A stretch of 64,000 bases of DNA from Clostridiales bacterium (GCA_015069575.1 SVIH01000003.1:62001-126000), one strand, 5' to 3'; positions 1 through 9,024 are shown, counted from the stretch's first letter. The notes: generated by a model from the letters alone, not told the origin. Numbers and translations: made by a program.

Positions 1-384
1 AGGCATCGTTAATGCAATAGCGCAGGCAAAGTATGCGCGCCTATCGGTTATGCCTTCCATATTTTTAAGTAATAAATCGCGGTTTGCCTGATCAGAAGCG
101 TTATTATCATCTACAGAAGCATATCTTGCAGACATAACGCCCGGTTCACCATTAAGGGCAAGCACGCAAAGACCACTATCATCAGCCAATGCAGGAAGCC
201 CTGTGATTTCAGTAATTTCCCTTGCTTTTTTCAGGGCATTTTCTTTAAAGGTTAAACCATCTTCAACAGTTTCGTGGTTAATATTTGCTTCTTTTAAGGT
301 AATCATTTCTTCAAAATAATTTCCTAAAATTTGCTTAAATTCCCTTACCTTATGCTCATTGTTTGTTGCTAGTATCAGTTTCAA
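1..384 (-). CDS. rdgB: XTP/dITP diphosphatase (RdgB/HAM1), 3' end cut by window edge
   Basis: Translating the minus strand from 384 gives MKLILATNNEHKVREFKQIL, then LADDSGL, GEPGV and SARYAS, the signature blocks of the HAM1/RdgB nucleoside triphosphate pyrophosphatases. These enzymes hydrolyse non-canonical XTP, ITP and dITP in the cytosol and so keep damaged purines out of DNA and RNA. About 128 of the usual 195-205 residues are present; the C-terminus lies beyond position 1. The start is a TTG, chosen because an AGGGGG Shine-Dalgarno sits 9 nt upstream and the family N-terminus begins exactly here. It is divergent from comF. Identity is secure; only the length is unknown. Confidence 0.93.
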   Translation of the reverse strand, partial: MKLILATNNEHKVREFKQILGNYFEEMITLKEANINHETVEDGLTFKENALKKAREITEITGLPALADDSGLCVLALNGEPGVMSARYASVDDNNASDQANRDLLLKNMEGITDRRAYFACAIALTMP

Positions 385-484
385 TGCCTTATGCCCCCTG
401 AAATTTTAATTTTCACTTATGATATTATATGATATAATTGTTTTGATTTCAATAGTTTTTTAATGAAAAAGGACGATTTTTACT

Positions 485-1177
485 GTGTTTAAATTATTAA
501 AAGAAATTTTATTTCCAAATGATGTAAAATGCATAATATGTGACAATGAAATAACTGAAAAATATAGCATTTGTAATGAATGTTTGAATAAATTAAAACT
601 TATTAACGGACAAAGGTGTCCCATTTGTTTAGACAAAGTTAAAACTGACGGTTATTGTGCTGATTGCCTTAAAAAGAAACCCTTTTATACCAAACTTTTT
701 TGCGTATATGTTTATGATTCACCTATAAAAGAACTTATTCTTAAATTTAAATCGGGAAAAAATCAGTTTTTAAGAGAATATTTTGCACGAATTGCTGTTG
801 ATACTGTTCCAAAGGAAATTTTTGAAAAATGCACTTTAATTACTTTTGTGCCTTGTTCAGATGAAAAAATAGCCATCAGAGGCTATGATCAGGCAGAGGC
901 TATTGCAAAGGCTGTTTCTGAAAAAACAGGAATTCCTTATAAAAAAACCATTGTAAGATTAAACGGAAATAAAACTGCAAAACTTAATAAATCAAAACGC
1001 TTAGAAAGTGTTAAGGACAGATATATTTTTTGTGAAAATGTTTTTGGCGAAACAGTTTTGATTATTGATGATGTTTGCACCACTTCTGCTACTTTGCGTT
1101 ATTGCTCTGAGCAATTACAAATTGCAGGCGCTAAAGAAGTTTTTTGTTTTACCGTTGCACGAACAGATAAGCATTAA
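485..1177 (+). CDS. ComF family phosphoribosyltransferase-like protein
   Basis: A 230-residue protein with two N-terminal zinc-ribbon CxxC pairs (C16/C19 with C30/C33, and C45/C48 with C58/C61) followed by a type I phosphoribosyltransferase fold. The PRPP-binding loop VLIIDDVCTTSATL lies near residues 190-203. ComF proteins are cytosolic; in competent bacteria they help process incoming single-stranded DNA, but most Clostridia keep the gene without known competence, so the role here is open. The start is a GTG with AAGGA about 10 nt upstream. It stands alone between divergent rdgB and the radical SAM operon. Confidence 0.85.
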   Translation: MFKLLKEILFPNDVKCIICDNEITEKYSICNECLNKLKLINGQRCPICLDKVKTDGYCADCLKKKPFYTKLFCVYVYDSPIKELILKFKSGKNQFLREYFARIAVDTVPKEIFEKCTLITFVPCSDEKIAIRGYDQAEAIAKAVSEKTGIPYKKTIVRLNGNKTAKLNKSKRLESVKDRYIFCENVFGETVLIIDDVCTTSATLRYCSEQLQIAGAKEVFCFTVARTDKH

Positions 1178-1182
1178 TAACC

Positions 1183-1212
1183 TTGACACAATATATAAAT
1201 ACATAATATAAT
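1183..1212 (+). promoter_or_regulatory. Sigma-A-like promoter of the radical SAM-rng-sua5 operon
   Basis: TTGACA at 1183-1188 and TATAAT at 1207-1212 are separated by 18 nt, just downstream of the comF stop codon and 31 nt before the start of the radical SAM gene. Confidence 0.7.
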
Positions 1213-1243
1213 ATATAATATTCAAATTTACAGAGGTATTGTA

Positions 1244-3055
1244 ATGACACTTGATGAAATTTTAATAAAAGTTGATAAGCCCGCCAGATATACAGGTGGC
1301 GAACTTAATATGTGTTTAAAGGAAAATGCAGAAGTTAATTTTGTGTTTTCTTATCCTGATACTTATGAAATGGGTATGTCACATTTAGGTGGAAAAATAA
1401 TTTATCATTTATTAAATGAGCGTGAAGATACTTTTTGCCAGAGATGTTACGCGCCTTGGGTTGATATGGAAGACCTTATGCGCAAAAATAACATTCCCCT
1501 TTTTACTTTAGAAACAAAAATGCCTGTAAAAAATGCTGATATATGGGGTTTTACTCTGCAGTATGAATTAAGTTATACAAATATTTTAAATATGCTTGAT
1601 TTAGGCGGTGTGCCGTTAAGGACAAGCCAAAGAAATGAAAGCGATCCATTAATTGTTGCAGGCGGACCTTGCGCTACCCATGCCCAGATGCTTGCTGATT
1701 TTGTTGATTGCTTTTTGCTTGGTGACGGTGAGGAATCACTTAACGAACTTATTGATATTTATAAATTATGGAAAAATTCAAAATCAAGCAAAAAGGAATT
1801 GTTAAAAATGCTGTCCCAAAACGAAGGTTTCTTTGTGCCTTCGTTATATCAGCATACAATAGACGAAAACGGAAAACTTACAATAACTCCTTTAGAAAAC
1901 GCCCCAAGCACTGTGAAAAGGCGTGTTGTTAAAGATTTTGAAAACACCTTTGCACCTACAAAACTTATCGTACCGTTAATTGAAGTTGTGCATGACCGAA
2001 TTATGCTTGAAATTTTCCGCGGTTGCACAAGAGGTTGCAGATTCTGTCAGGCAGGATTTTTGTACAGACCTATCCGTGAAAGGTCTGTTGATAATCTTAT
2101 TAAAATTGCACGGGCATCAAGCGACGCAACAGGATATGATGAGATTTCTTTAACTTCCCTTTCAAGTGGCGATTACCCACATATTGAAGAACTTATGGAA
2201 CGCCTTAGTTGTGAATTTAAGGACGAGCATATGGATGTTTCATTGCCTTCTTTACGCATTGATTCATTTAATCCTGACCTTGTAAGTACGCAAATGCGTA
2301 AATCTTCGCTTACCTTTGCCCCTGAAGCAGGAAGCCAGCGAATGAGAAATATTATTAATAAAAATGTTTCTGAGGAAGACTTATTAAGAACTGTGCGCGG
2401 TGCTTTTGATGCAGGCTACAGGGCAATAAAACTTTATTTTATGATTGGTTTGCCTTTTGAAACAATGGATGACATTAAAGGCATTTATGAACTTGCAAAA
2501 AAATGCAGTGATATTTACAGGGAAATTCACGGTAATACAAAAAATATGCGTATTACCGTAAGCACATCTGTGTTTATTCCTAAACCATTTACGCCTTTTC
2601 AATGGATAAATCAGGATTCAGAAGAAAGCATTAAAGAAAAACAAAAGTATCTTTCTGACCTTATTCGCACCTTAAGGGGTGTTGATTATAAATATCACGA
2701 CAGCACTGCATCCAAATTGGAGGTTGCATGTGCACGCGGTGGCAGAGAAATGTGTGCTGTTTTATATTCAGCATGGCAAAATGGCGCTAAATTAGATGCT
2801 TGGAACGAGCATTTTAAAATTGATGCATGGGAAAAGGCGTTTAGCGAAAACGGACTTTCTATGGAAGAAATGGCGCAAAGGCTATACGATGTTGATGAAG
2901 TTTTACCTTGGGATACTGTTGATGTTGGCGTTACCAAATCATATTATAAAAAAGAACTTGAACGGGCCAAGAATGAGCAAACTACACATGATTGCAGAAA
3001 CGGTTGTACAGGCTGCGGTATGATGGCACTTTGCAAAAAGGAGGAAACTATTTAA
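1244..3055 (+). CDS. B12-binding-type radical SAM protein, TIGR03960 family
   Basis: The protein has 603 residues. The radical SAM cluster motif CTRGCRFC lies near residues 260-267, so a 4Fe-4S cluster and S-adenosylmethionine radical chemistry are expected. The region before it matches the degenerate B12-binding-like domain of the TIGR03960 family, and the C-terminus ends in a Cys-rich tail (HDCRNGCTGCGMMALC). The substrate of this family is not established. The next gene, a DUF2344 protein, is its constant partner and overlaps it by one nucleotide; in many bacteria a single fused protein carries both. The ATG start at 1244 follows an AGAGG Shine-Dalgarno. Confidence 0.85.
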   Translation: MTLDEILIKVDKPARYTGGELNMCLKENAEVNFVFSYPDTYEMGMSHLGGKIIYHLLNEREDTFCQRCYAPWVDMEDLMRKNNIPLFTLETKMPVKNADIWGFTLQYELSYTNILNMLDLGGVPLRTSQRNESDPLIVAGGPCATHAQMLADFVDCFLLGDGEESLNELIDIYKLWKNSKSSKKELLKMLSQNEGFFVPSLYQHTIDENGKLTITPLENAPSTVKRRVVKDFENTFAPTKLIVPLIEVVHDRIMLEIFRGCTRGCRFCQAGFLYRPIRERSVDNLIKIARASSDATGYDEISLTSLSSGDYPHIEELMERLSCEFKDEHMDVSLPSLRIDSFNPDLVSTQMRKSSLTFAPEAGSQRMRNIINKNVSEEDLLRTVRGAFDAGYRAIKLYFMIGLPFETMDDIKGIYELAKKCSDIYREIHGNTKNMRITVSTSVFIPKPFTPFQWINQDSEESIKEKQKYLSDLIRTLRGVDYKYHDSTASKLEVACARGGREMCAVLYSAWQNGAKLDAWNEHFKIDAWEKAFSENGLSMEEMAQRLYDVDEVLPWDTVDVGVTKSYYKKELERAKNEQTTHDCRNGCTGCGMMALCKKEETI

Positions 3056-3711
3056 TGCGACTTTTAATGCGGTTTGAAAAAAATGAAGAAGTTAAATATA
3101 TTTCACACCTTGATATGCAAAGACTTTTTCAGCGTGCATTAAGGCGCGCAAAATTACCTTGCGAATATTCAAAAGGTTTTAACCCCCATCTTTTAATTAG
3201 TTTTGCATGCGCATTGCCCGTTGGTGTTTGTTCCTGCGCAGAATATGTTGAAGTACAACTTGAAAAATTTGTGCACCCATCAGAGTGTAAAAACAGGCTT
3301 AACGAAGTTCTGCCCATTGGCGTTAAAATATTAGATGCTGTTGAACCTGCTGATGATTTTCCTACCGTTGCAAGCGTTATTTGTTTAGCAGAATATACAT
3401 TTCTTCCTTTTACAAATGATGATTACAATGATATTTTAAAGGATATTACTTTAAGAGAAGAAATTACAATAGAAAAGAAAACAAAAAAAGGTTTTAAAGA
3501 TATTAATGTACGCCCTATGATACACCGTTTAAAACAGGTTGACGGTGTAATTAAGGCTACGCTTTCTTGTAGCAACAGCGAAAATTTGAGGGCTGATAAA
3601 TTACAGGAAATTCTTGAACAAAACGGAATAAAAATTAAAAAAGTTTTGCGCAACTCTATTTTTATTGAAAACAAAAACAAAATAGAGGAGCCTTTGGGGG
3701 CAACAAAATGA
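3055..3711 (+). CDS. Radical SAM-associated protein, TIGR03936/DUF2344 family
   Basis: A 218-residue protein starting MRLLMRFEKNEEVKYISHLD, the typical DUF2344 opening, with the SKGFNPHLLISFACALPVGV block after it. An upstream in-frame start at 2992 was rejected because it lies inside the radical SAM gene; ATG 3055 has a GGAGG 12 nt upstream and shares one base with the preceding TAA. The family is found fused to, or directly after, TIGR03960 radical SAM proteins and is followed by RNase G, exactly as here. The biochemical function is unknown; an RNA- or tRNA-related role is only inferred from the neighbours. Confidence 0.85.
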   Translation: MRLLMRFEKNEEVKYISHLDMQRLFQRALRRAKLPCEYSKGFNPHLLISFACALPVGVCSCAEYVEVQLEKFVHPSECKNRLNEVLPIGVKILDAVEPADDFPTVASVICLAEYTFLPFTNDDYNDILKDITLREEITIEKKTKKGFKDINVRPMIHRLKQVDGVIKATLSCSNSENLRADKLQEILEQNGIKIKKVLRNSIFIENKNKIEEPLGATK

Positions 3712-5168
3712 AGGAAATTTTAATTGATTCAGGTCTTGTTTCCAAAACTGCCGTTGTATTAAATAATGGTGAACTTGAAGATGTTTTTGTTGAGCATCCT
3801 GCCAGTAGTTCAGGCACTGTTGGAAGCATCTACAAAGGTATCGTTGATAATATTGTTCCCGGTATGCAATCTGCTTTTATAAATATTGGTCTTGATAAAA
3901 ATGCATTTTTATTTTTAGATGATATTGTTAACGAAAATAAAGAAACTGATATTCGTAAACTATTAAAAAAAGGTCAGGAAATTATAGTTCAGATAACTAA
4001 AGAAGCCCACGGTGTAAAAGGGGCAAGAGTTACAACTGCTATTACCCTACCCTGTCATAGCCTTGTTTTAATGCCCTGTTACGATTATGTTGGTGTTTCT
4101 AAAAAAATTGAAGACGAGCAGGAAAAGGAACGCCTTAAAAATTTAGTTTCATCTATAAAAAACAAAGAACACGGATATATTATCCGCACAGATGCACAAG
4201 GTTTAGAAGAAGACGCCCTAAAAAAAGAAATGAATTACCTGCTTGAGCGTTGGAATTATATTCAAAATGATGCTAAAACAAAAAATGCCCCCTCTATTTT
4301 ATCAGGGGAAGATAATCTTTTAACAACAATATTAAGAGATTATTTTGATGATTCAGTTAAAAAAATTATTTTGAATAATGAAAATGATTATGAAGAAGCA
4401 AAAAATATTGCATCTTTTATGACGCCTTTATTAACAGACAGAATTCTATATAATGACGGTGATATCTTCGCTTTAAAGGGTATTGAATCCAAACTTAAAA
4501 AGTTGCTTGGAAGACATATTTGGCTTGATAATGGCGCATATCTTGTTATAGATTACACTGAAGCATTAACTGTTATTGATGTTAACACCGGTAAATTTAC
4601 AGGCGATAATGATTTGCAAAAGACTATTCTTAAAACAAACATTATGGCTGCAAAAGAAATTGCAAAACAATTACGCTTAAGGGCTATTGGCGGTATAATT
4701 ATTATCGATTTTATTGATATGGAATCTGAAGATGACCGTAAAGAAGTTCTTTTAACCCTTGAAAACGCTACACAAAATGACAAAATCAAAACAAATGTTT
4801 TAGGTTTTGTTCCCCTTGGGCTTTGCCAGTTAACAAGAAAGAAAACAAGATTAGGTCTTTCTTCAGTAATGCAAATGACCTGCCCATACTGTGATGGCGA
4901 TGGCAGAATTTATAATGTTAACTCAATTTTAAATAATCTTTCAAACGAATTAAAAAGAATCAAGGATAATAACATTGCCCCAAATATTATATTACGCCTT
5001 AATCCTTATGTGCTTACACAACTAAAGAAACATTCAACCAAACTAAAAGATATTTTAACTGATAAGCATCTTTTTGTTCGCGAAGATGCGCAGATGCACA
5101 TTGAAGATTATAATATCAGTATGGTAAACGATATTGTTGACCAAGAGGGATTGATTAAATTAATATGA
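3708..5168 (+). CDS. rng: Ribonuclease G / Rne-Rng family endoribonuclease
   Basis: The 486 residues have the family layout: an S1 RNA-binding domain near residues 37-125 (GSIYKGIVDNIVPGMQSAFINIG), an RNase H-like core with the magnesium-binding VIDVNTGKF segment near residue 285, and the zinc-link CPYCDGDGR near residue 395. It cleaves single-stranded RNA at 5'-monophosphorylated ends and takes part in rRNA maturation and mRNA decay. Its length is that of RNase G, with no long RNase E tail. ATG overlaps the previous stop by 4 nt (ATGA), and its own stop overlaps the next gene in the same way, indicating translational coupling. Confidence 0.95.
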   Translation: MKEILIDSGLVSKTAVVLNNGELEDVFVEHPASSSGTVGSIYKGIVDNIVPGMQSAFINIGLDKNAFLFLDDIVNENKETDIRKLLKKGQEIIVQITKEAHGVKGARVTTAITLPCHSLVLMPCYDYVGVSKKIEDEQEKERLKNLVSSIKNKEHGYIIRTDAQGLEEDALKKEMNYLLERWNYIQNDAKTKNAPSILSGEDNLLTTILRDYFDDSVKKIILNNENDYEEAKNIASFMTPLLTDRILYNDGDIFALKGIESKLKKLLGRHIWLDNGAYLVIDYTEALTVIDVNTGKFTGDNDLQKTILKTNIMAAKEIAKQLRLRAIGGIIIIDFIDMESEDDRKEVLLTLENATQNDKIKTNVLGFVPLGLCQLTRKKTRLGLSSVMQMTCPYCDGDGRIYNVNSILNNLSNELKRIKDNNIAPNIILRLNPYVLTQLKKHSTKLKDILTDKHLFVREDAQMHIEDYNISMVNDIVDQEGLIKLI

Positions 5169-6229
5169 CAACAGAATTACTTAAAATAAATAAGGATTCA
5201 CTTAAAAAAGCTGCTGAACTTATAAAACAAGGGCAGATTGTTGCTTTTCCAACAGAAACAGTTTACGGTTTAGGTGCTGATGTTTTTAACGAAAATGCCG
5301 TTAAAAGTATTTTTGTTGCAAAAGGCAGACCTGATGATAACCCATTAATTGTTCATGTTGCGAAAAAGGAAGATATCAAGAAAGTTGCTAGAGAAATACC
5401 TTTATCTGCACAGTTGCTCATAGATAAATTTATGCCCGGCCCTATTACAATAGTGTTGCCTAAGCGAAAAGAAATTCCTGATTGCGTAACGGGAAATATG
5501 GATACTGTTGGTATACGCATACCTGAACACATTGGCGCAAGGGAATTTATTGAGGCATGCGGTTGCCCTATACCTGCCCCAAGTGCGAATTCTTCAGGAA
5601 AGCCTTCACCTACAAGCGCAATGCATGTTTTTGATGATCTTGAAGGAAAAATTCCTTTAATACTTGATGGCGGTGATTGTGATAAAGGTGTTGAATCAAC
5701 TGTAATTTCTCTTTGTACAAAAACTCCCCTTTTACTGCGCCCCGGTGTTATTACATATGAAATGCTTACAGATGTTTTAGGTAAGGTTGATATTCACCCG
5801 TCTGTTTTAAATGACGGCTTAGTTGATAAAGCAGCAAGTCCTGGCATGAAATACAAACATTATTCACCAAAGGCTAGAGTTATTATTGTTGATGCCCCTG
5901 TTGATACAGCCTGCAGATTTTATGATTTTGCTTTAAAAAATAATAAAAAACCCATTATTATCTGGAAAGAAGAAGAACTTGAAAATGTTTTAAACCGCAA
6001 ATGTATTTCTCTTTATAAAAACAGTGATACATTAATTGCTGCAAAAAACCTTTTTAACATATTAAGGCAAGTTGATAAAGATGGGTTTGATACAGTTTTT
6101 ATAACCAGTGTTCCAACTTCTGATGCAGGGCTTTCGGTTATGAACAGAATGCTTCGTGCCTCTGCTTTCACGGTTATTGATAAAAATACTGATGAAAACA
6201 AGCTAAAAACCATTTTACAATTAAATTGA
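5165..6229 (+). CDS. sua5: Threonylcarbamoyl-AMP synthase, Sua5 type
   Basis: A 354-residue, two-domain Sua5/YwlC enzyme. The YrdC-like catalytic domain fills residues 1-205 (PTETVYGLGAD, KGRPDDNPLIVHV, PAPSANSSGKPSPT); the linker SPGMKYKHYSPKA leads into the C-terminal Sua5 domain. It makes threonylcarbamoyl-AMP from threonine, bicarbonate and ATP, the first step of the t6A37 modification of ANN-decoding tRNAs. Sharing an operon with rng and radical SAM genes fits an RNA-processing unit. The ATG at 5165 overlaps the rng stop codon. A hairpin terminator follows the gene. Confidence 0.95.
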   Translation: MTTELLKINKDSLKKAAELIKQGQIVAFPTETVYGLGADVFNENAVKSIFVAKGRPDDNPLIVHVAKKEDIKKVAREIPLSAQLLIDKFMPGPITIVLPKRKEIPDCVTGNMDTVGIRIPEHIGAREFIEACGCPIPAPSANSSGKPSPTSAMHVFDDLEGKIPLILDGGDCDKGVESTVISLCTKTPLLLRPGVITYEMLTDVLGKVDIHPSVLNDGLVDKAASPGMKYKHYSPKARVIIVDAPVDTACRFYDFALKNNKKPIIIWKEEELENVLNRKCISLYKNSDTLIAAKNLFNILRQVDKDGFDTVFITSVPTSDAGLSVMNRMLRASAFTVIDKNTDENKLKTILQLN

Positions 6230-6310
6230 AAATTTGGTTTTTATATCTATAATCATATATTTTTACCTTTAATATTAATAAAAAAACATAAAAAATTATC
6301 AAAAAAGAAA

Positions 6311-6343
6311 AAACGGTTTTCCTTTACGGAAATCCGTTTTTTT
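6311..6343 (+). terminator. Rho-independent terminator after sua5
   Basis: Arms AAACGGTTTTCC and GGAAATCCGTTT with a 5-nt loop and one T-T mismatch, followed by a T-run. Confidence 0.85.
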
Positions 6344-6369
6344 GTTAACATTTTTTTGAGGTGATTTTT

Positions 6370-7029
6370 TTGAGAGCAGGGATCGTTTATATAAAAGTTC
6401 CCATCAGTTCAATAACTTTTGAAAAAACCGATAAAGATGTTACTTTTTTAAAAGAAAGCATCAAAATGTATGGTCTTTTACAACCTATCGGCATAAAACC
6501 ATCAGGAAACGGTTACAAACTTTTATTTGGAAAAAACAGAATAAAAGCCTGCCTTGAATTAGGTTATAAATACATTCATTCGGTTTTAATTTCAGTTAGA
6601 GAAGATGAGGAGAAATACATAAACTATATTGAAAATATTCACCGGACAAACGACGATTTTTTATTTTTAGCGCAAAAAAATCTGATTGGAACAGATATTA
6701 AAGAAGCGCTATGTCTTTCGCCAACAAATATGAACTATATTCAAAATATCTCAATGCTTAACGATTTTTGTTTAGAAAAAATAACACAGAAAACAAAAAA
6801 TTTTGTTGTTGACGCACAAGGTGACAGTAACTATTTTTTAAGAATGTGTTCTATAATTGATAACATTCCCCTTACTGCAAAGGAGAAGGTAAGGCTTTCA
6901 TTTTTAACTGATAAAAGAATTTTTTTAAATGAAATTGAAAAAATTGTTGACCTGATGCGCGTTTATGGGCATAACGACAGTTTTATTGAAGATAAAGATA
7001 AAATTATTATTAAAAAAAGCGCAGTTTAA
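6370..7029 (+). CDS. ParB N-terminal-domain protein, function unknown
   Basis: A protein of about 219 residues whose first half resembles the ParB/Spo0J nuclease-like (CTPase) domain: VPISSI, LKESIKMYGLLQPIGIKP, YKLLFGKNRIKACLELGY. No parA, gidAB or other chromosome-partition gene lies nearby, and the second half shows no HTH that I can recognise with confidence, so it is more likely a stand-alone ParB-like regulator than the true partition protein. I prefer the TTG at 6370: GAGGTG at 6358-6363 lies 6 nt upstream of it, whereas the GTG at 6361 would itself be part of that Shine-Dalgarno. Convergent with spoIID across a shared terminator. Confidence 0.65.
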   Translation: MRAGIVYIKVPISSITFEKTDKDVTFLKESIKMYGLLQPIGIKPSGNGYKLLFGKNRIKACLELGYKYIHSVLISVREDEEKYINYIENIHRTNDDFLFLAQKNLIGTDIKEALCLSPTNMNYIQNISMLNDFCLEKITQKTKNFVVDAQGDSNYFLRMCSIIDNIPLTAKEKVRLSFLTDKRIFLNEIEKIVDLMRVYGHNDSFIEDKDKIIIKKSAV

Positions 7030-7053
7030 AGAAGTGCAATTTTGCACTTCTTT
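7028..7053. terminator. Bidirectional terminator between parB-like gene and spoIID
   Basis: A near-perfect palindrome, AAAGAAGTGCAA pairing with TTGCACTTCTTT, with T-rich tails on both strands, lies between convergent genes. Confidence 0.85.
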
Positions 7054-8021
7054 TATATTTTATCAACAACTGTTCCGGTATAATAATGCGTTAATATTTC
7101 TTTATAGTTTTTACCTTCCTTCGCCATTTCCTGCGCGCCAACTTGCGAAAGACCAACCCCGTGGCCATAGCCTTTCATGGTAAAGGTTATTTCGTTTTGC
7201 GTTTTTTCAAATGTAAAATCCGTTGACCTTAAGCCTAAAGCCTTTCTTAATGCAGTTGCTTTAACGGTTTTTTCACCTATTTTCAAGTTTGAAACCCTGC
7301 CTGCAGAAGTATAAGATATTATCTTTATATCAATTTGCTTTAAATCAGTTGAAAATGCTTCATTTACTTTTTTTAAAAAATCCTGTTTTGAAAAAGTGAT
7401 TGTTTTAGTGAATTCGTTGTTTTCTTCACTTACAGTTGTTGTTACGCTTTGAAGATAAGGTTGATTTCCGCCAAATACTTCAACACAATTTTCTGTTTTT
7501 CCTACACTTGAAGAATGATATAAAGCACAAATTGGATTGCCGTTATATTTTACAATTTCACCTTTTGTCTGATATACAGCATCCTTTATTGCACTATAAT
7601 AATTTTCATAATTATTACCCCATTGCAAAAGCATTTTTTCATTGGATTTGTATGCTTGGCAATGGGTACTTTCTGTGCAGATATCTCCCCCATTATTACA
7701 TCCGCCGCCTGAAATTTTATACATTAAATACGTTCTTGCAGCAACTGCCTGTGCTTTTATGGCTTCAGGCAAATATGTTGGGTAAATTTCACCTGCAACA
7801 ACGCAGATTATGTATTCTTCCATATCCATTTTAACAGTTTTATCACCTAAATTAACATTGATAGTTTGTCCCTTTTTTATAGCAGTTGTTTCCATAGTAA
7901 TATCAGGTGGCGTAATAGTGATGTTGTTTTGTTCTGTTGGTTTGTTAAAGACTATAATGCATAAACTTAGCATTATTAATGCAACAAAGAATGCAACCAA
8001 AATTTTTATTTTATCAAGCAC
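7053..8021 (-). CDS. spoIID: Stage II sporulation protein D, SpoIID
   Basis: About 322 residues: an N-terminal membrane anchor, then the SpoIID core with EEYICVVAGEIYPTYLPEAIKAQAVAARTY (shown here in two parts: EEYICVVAGEI and EAIKAQAVAARTY), GGNQPYLQSV and a C-terminal GYGHGVGLSQVGAQ motif. SpoIID is a lytic transglycosylase that, with SpoIIM and SpoIIP, thins septal peptidoglycan so the mother cell can engulf the forespore; those partners are not in this window. I prefer the GTG at 8021, because AAGGTGA at 8033-8027 sits 5 nt upstream and overlaps the previous stop codon; an ATG at 8045 also opens the frame but has no ribosome site. It shows that the organism can sporulate. Confidence 0.93.
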   Translation of the reverse strand: MLDKIKILVAFFVALIMLSLCIIVFNKPTEQNNITITPPDITMETTAIKKGQTINVNLGDKTVKMDMEEYIICVVAGEIYPTYLPEAIKAQAVAARTYLMYKISGGGCNNGGDICTESTHCQAYKSNEKMLLQWGNNYENYYSAIKDAVYQTKGEIVKYNGNPICALYHSSSVGKTENCVEVFGGNQPYLQSVTTTVSEENNEFTKTITFSKQDFLKKVNEAFSTDLKQIDIKIISYTSAGRVSNLKIGEKTVKATALRKALGLRSTDFTFEKTQNEITFTMKGYGHGVGLSQVGAQEMAKEGKNYKEILTHYYTGTVVDKI

Positions 8022-8031
8022 TTTTTTCACC

Positions 8032-8376
8032 TTAATCAATAACATAAGGTAATCCGCACACCCACTTTTCCCCGGATAAAATCAGTTGCATAAACGGATT
8101 ATCCGTTTTAATGTTATGCTCAGCATAAAAGGTGTATTCTTTAATTATTTTTCCATTTGGTATTTTTTTTGCGATCTTTTCTTCGTTTAATGCTATTTTA
8201 TAAACATAATAATCATTTGCCTGCCATTTTTCACTTTTAACTAAAATTTTATCTGCTAAATCATCATCATTAATTACAAGATACATTTGATCCAATGTTT
8301 TGGAAAACACAGGAAAAGTGCACAAACAAAAAACAAGCATACTTAAAACTATCAGAACAATAATATATTTTTCCAT
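8032..8376 (-). CDS. Small membrane-anchored or secreted protein, unknown
   Basis: A 114-residue protein I do not recognise. Residues 5-22 form one hydrophobic segment (signal anchor or uncleaved signal peptide); the rest is soluble and mixed-charge, without cysteines except one in the N-terminal segment and one near the end. It ends just before spoIID, whose Shine-Dalgarno (AAGGTGA) overlaps this gene's TAA, so the two are almost certainly translated from one message. A role with SpoIID in engulfment is inferred from position only. Its own AGGAGG Shine-Dalgarno is the 3' arm of the terminator-like hairpin that follows yfcE. Confidence 0.6.
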   Translation of the reverse strand: MEKYIIVLIVLSMLVFCLCTFPVFSKTLDQMYLVINDDDLADKILVKSEKWQANDYYVYKIALNEEKIAKKIPNGKIIKEYTFYAEHNIKTDNPFMQLILSGEKWVCGLPYVID

Positions 8377-8382
8377 AAAAAA

Positions 8383-8410
8383 ACCTCCTGCTTGATTATT
8401 AGCAGAAGGT
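8383..8410 (-). terminator. Hairpin after yfcE whose 3' arm is the next gene's Shine-Dalgarno
   Basis: On the minus strand ACCTTCTGCT pairs with AGCAGGAGGT (10 bp, one G-U) around an 8-nt loop and is followed by TTTTTTT and directly by ATG at 8376. The AGGAGG of the downstream gene lies inside the stem. Confidence 0.75.
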
Positions 8411-8417
8411 GTTTTTT

Positions 8418-8963
8418 TTATTCAGCGATTTTTATCATATCTTTAATTTCATTTTCAAAAGATTTAAGGCTAAAAGTACCATCGCGATATATTATATATC
8501 CCCTGAAATCGTTTTTAGGTAATGATACGGAACCGGGATTAAGATAAATAAATTCATCAGTTTCTTTTATTTCACCAATATGAAAATGACCGTTTATCAA
8601 AACATCACCCTTATTTAAAAGCGGTGGTTTTTCTAACGAAAACAGATGCCCGTGAGTAATGAACACTTGTCTTTTATCTAAAAACAGCATTAAACTATCT
8701 TGCATAATAGGAAACTCAAGCACCATCTGATCAACTTCAGAATCGCAATTTCCCCTTACTGCAATAATATTTTGCTTATTTTCATTAAGCATTTTAGCAA
8801 CTTTTTGCGGATCGTATTCCCTTGGCAATGGATTTCTTGGGCCGTGATACAAAAGATCACCTAGCAATATAAGTTTATCTGCCTGTTCGTTAACAAAGGC
8901 GTCTAAAACCTTTTGCATATAATATGCTGAACCGTGAATATCTGATGCAAACATTAATTTCAT
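8418..8963 (-). CDS. YfcE-family metallophosphodiesterase
   Basis: The 181 residues carry the calcineurin-like metal ligands in order: ASDIHG (residues 5-10), LGDLLYHGPRN (about 35-45), VRGNCDSEVD (about 70-79), THGH (near 105) and NGHFHIG (near 124-130). YfcE-type enzymes hydrolyse phosphodiesters such as bis-p-nitrophenyl phosphate in vitro; physiological substrates are not settled. It is the first gene of a unit continuing to the small membrane protein and spoIID, though a terminator hairpin separates it from them. A good vegetative promoter precedes it. Confidence 0.85.
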   Translation of the reverse strand: MKLMFASDIHGSAYYMQKVLDAFVNEQADKLILLGDLLYHGPRNPLPREYDPQKVAKMLNENKQNIIAVRGNCDSEVDQMVLEFPIMQDSLMLFLDKRQVFITHGHLFSLEKPPLLNKGDVLINGHFHIGEIKETDEFIYLNPGSVSLPKNDFRGYIIYRDGTFSLKSFENEIKDMIKIAE

Positions 8964-8995
8964 TGTAATATCACCTCGGAATTTATGCTTGGTTT

Positions 8996-9024
8996 AGTAT
9001 AAATTAAAAATTTCTTGTTGTCAA
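8996..9024 (-). promoter_or_regulatory. Sigma-A-like promoter of the yfcE-like gene
   Basis: On the minus strand TTGACA (9024-9019) and TATACT (9001-8996) are 17 nt apart, about 33 nt before the start codon. Confidence 0.75.

Noticed and set aside
7436-7834. A 132-codon plus-strand frame opposite spoIID
   Set aside because: It lies wholly antisense to the well-conserved SpoIID core, is rich in His/Leu/Phe as expected for an antisense frame of this base composition, and has no ribosome site.
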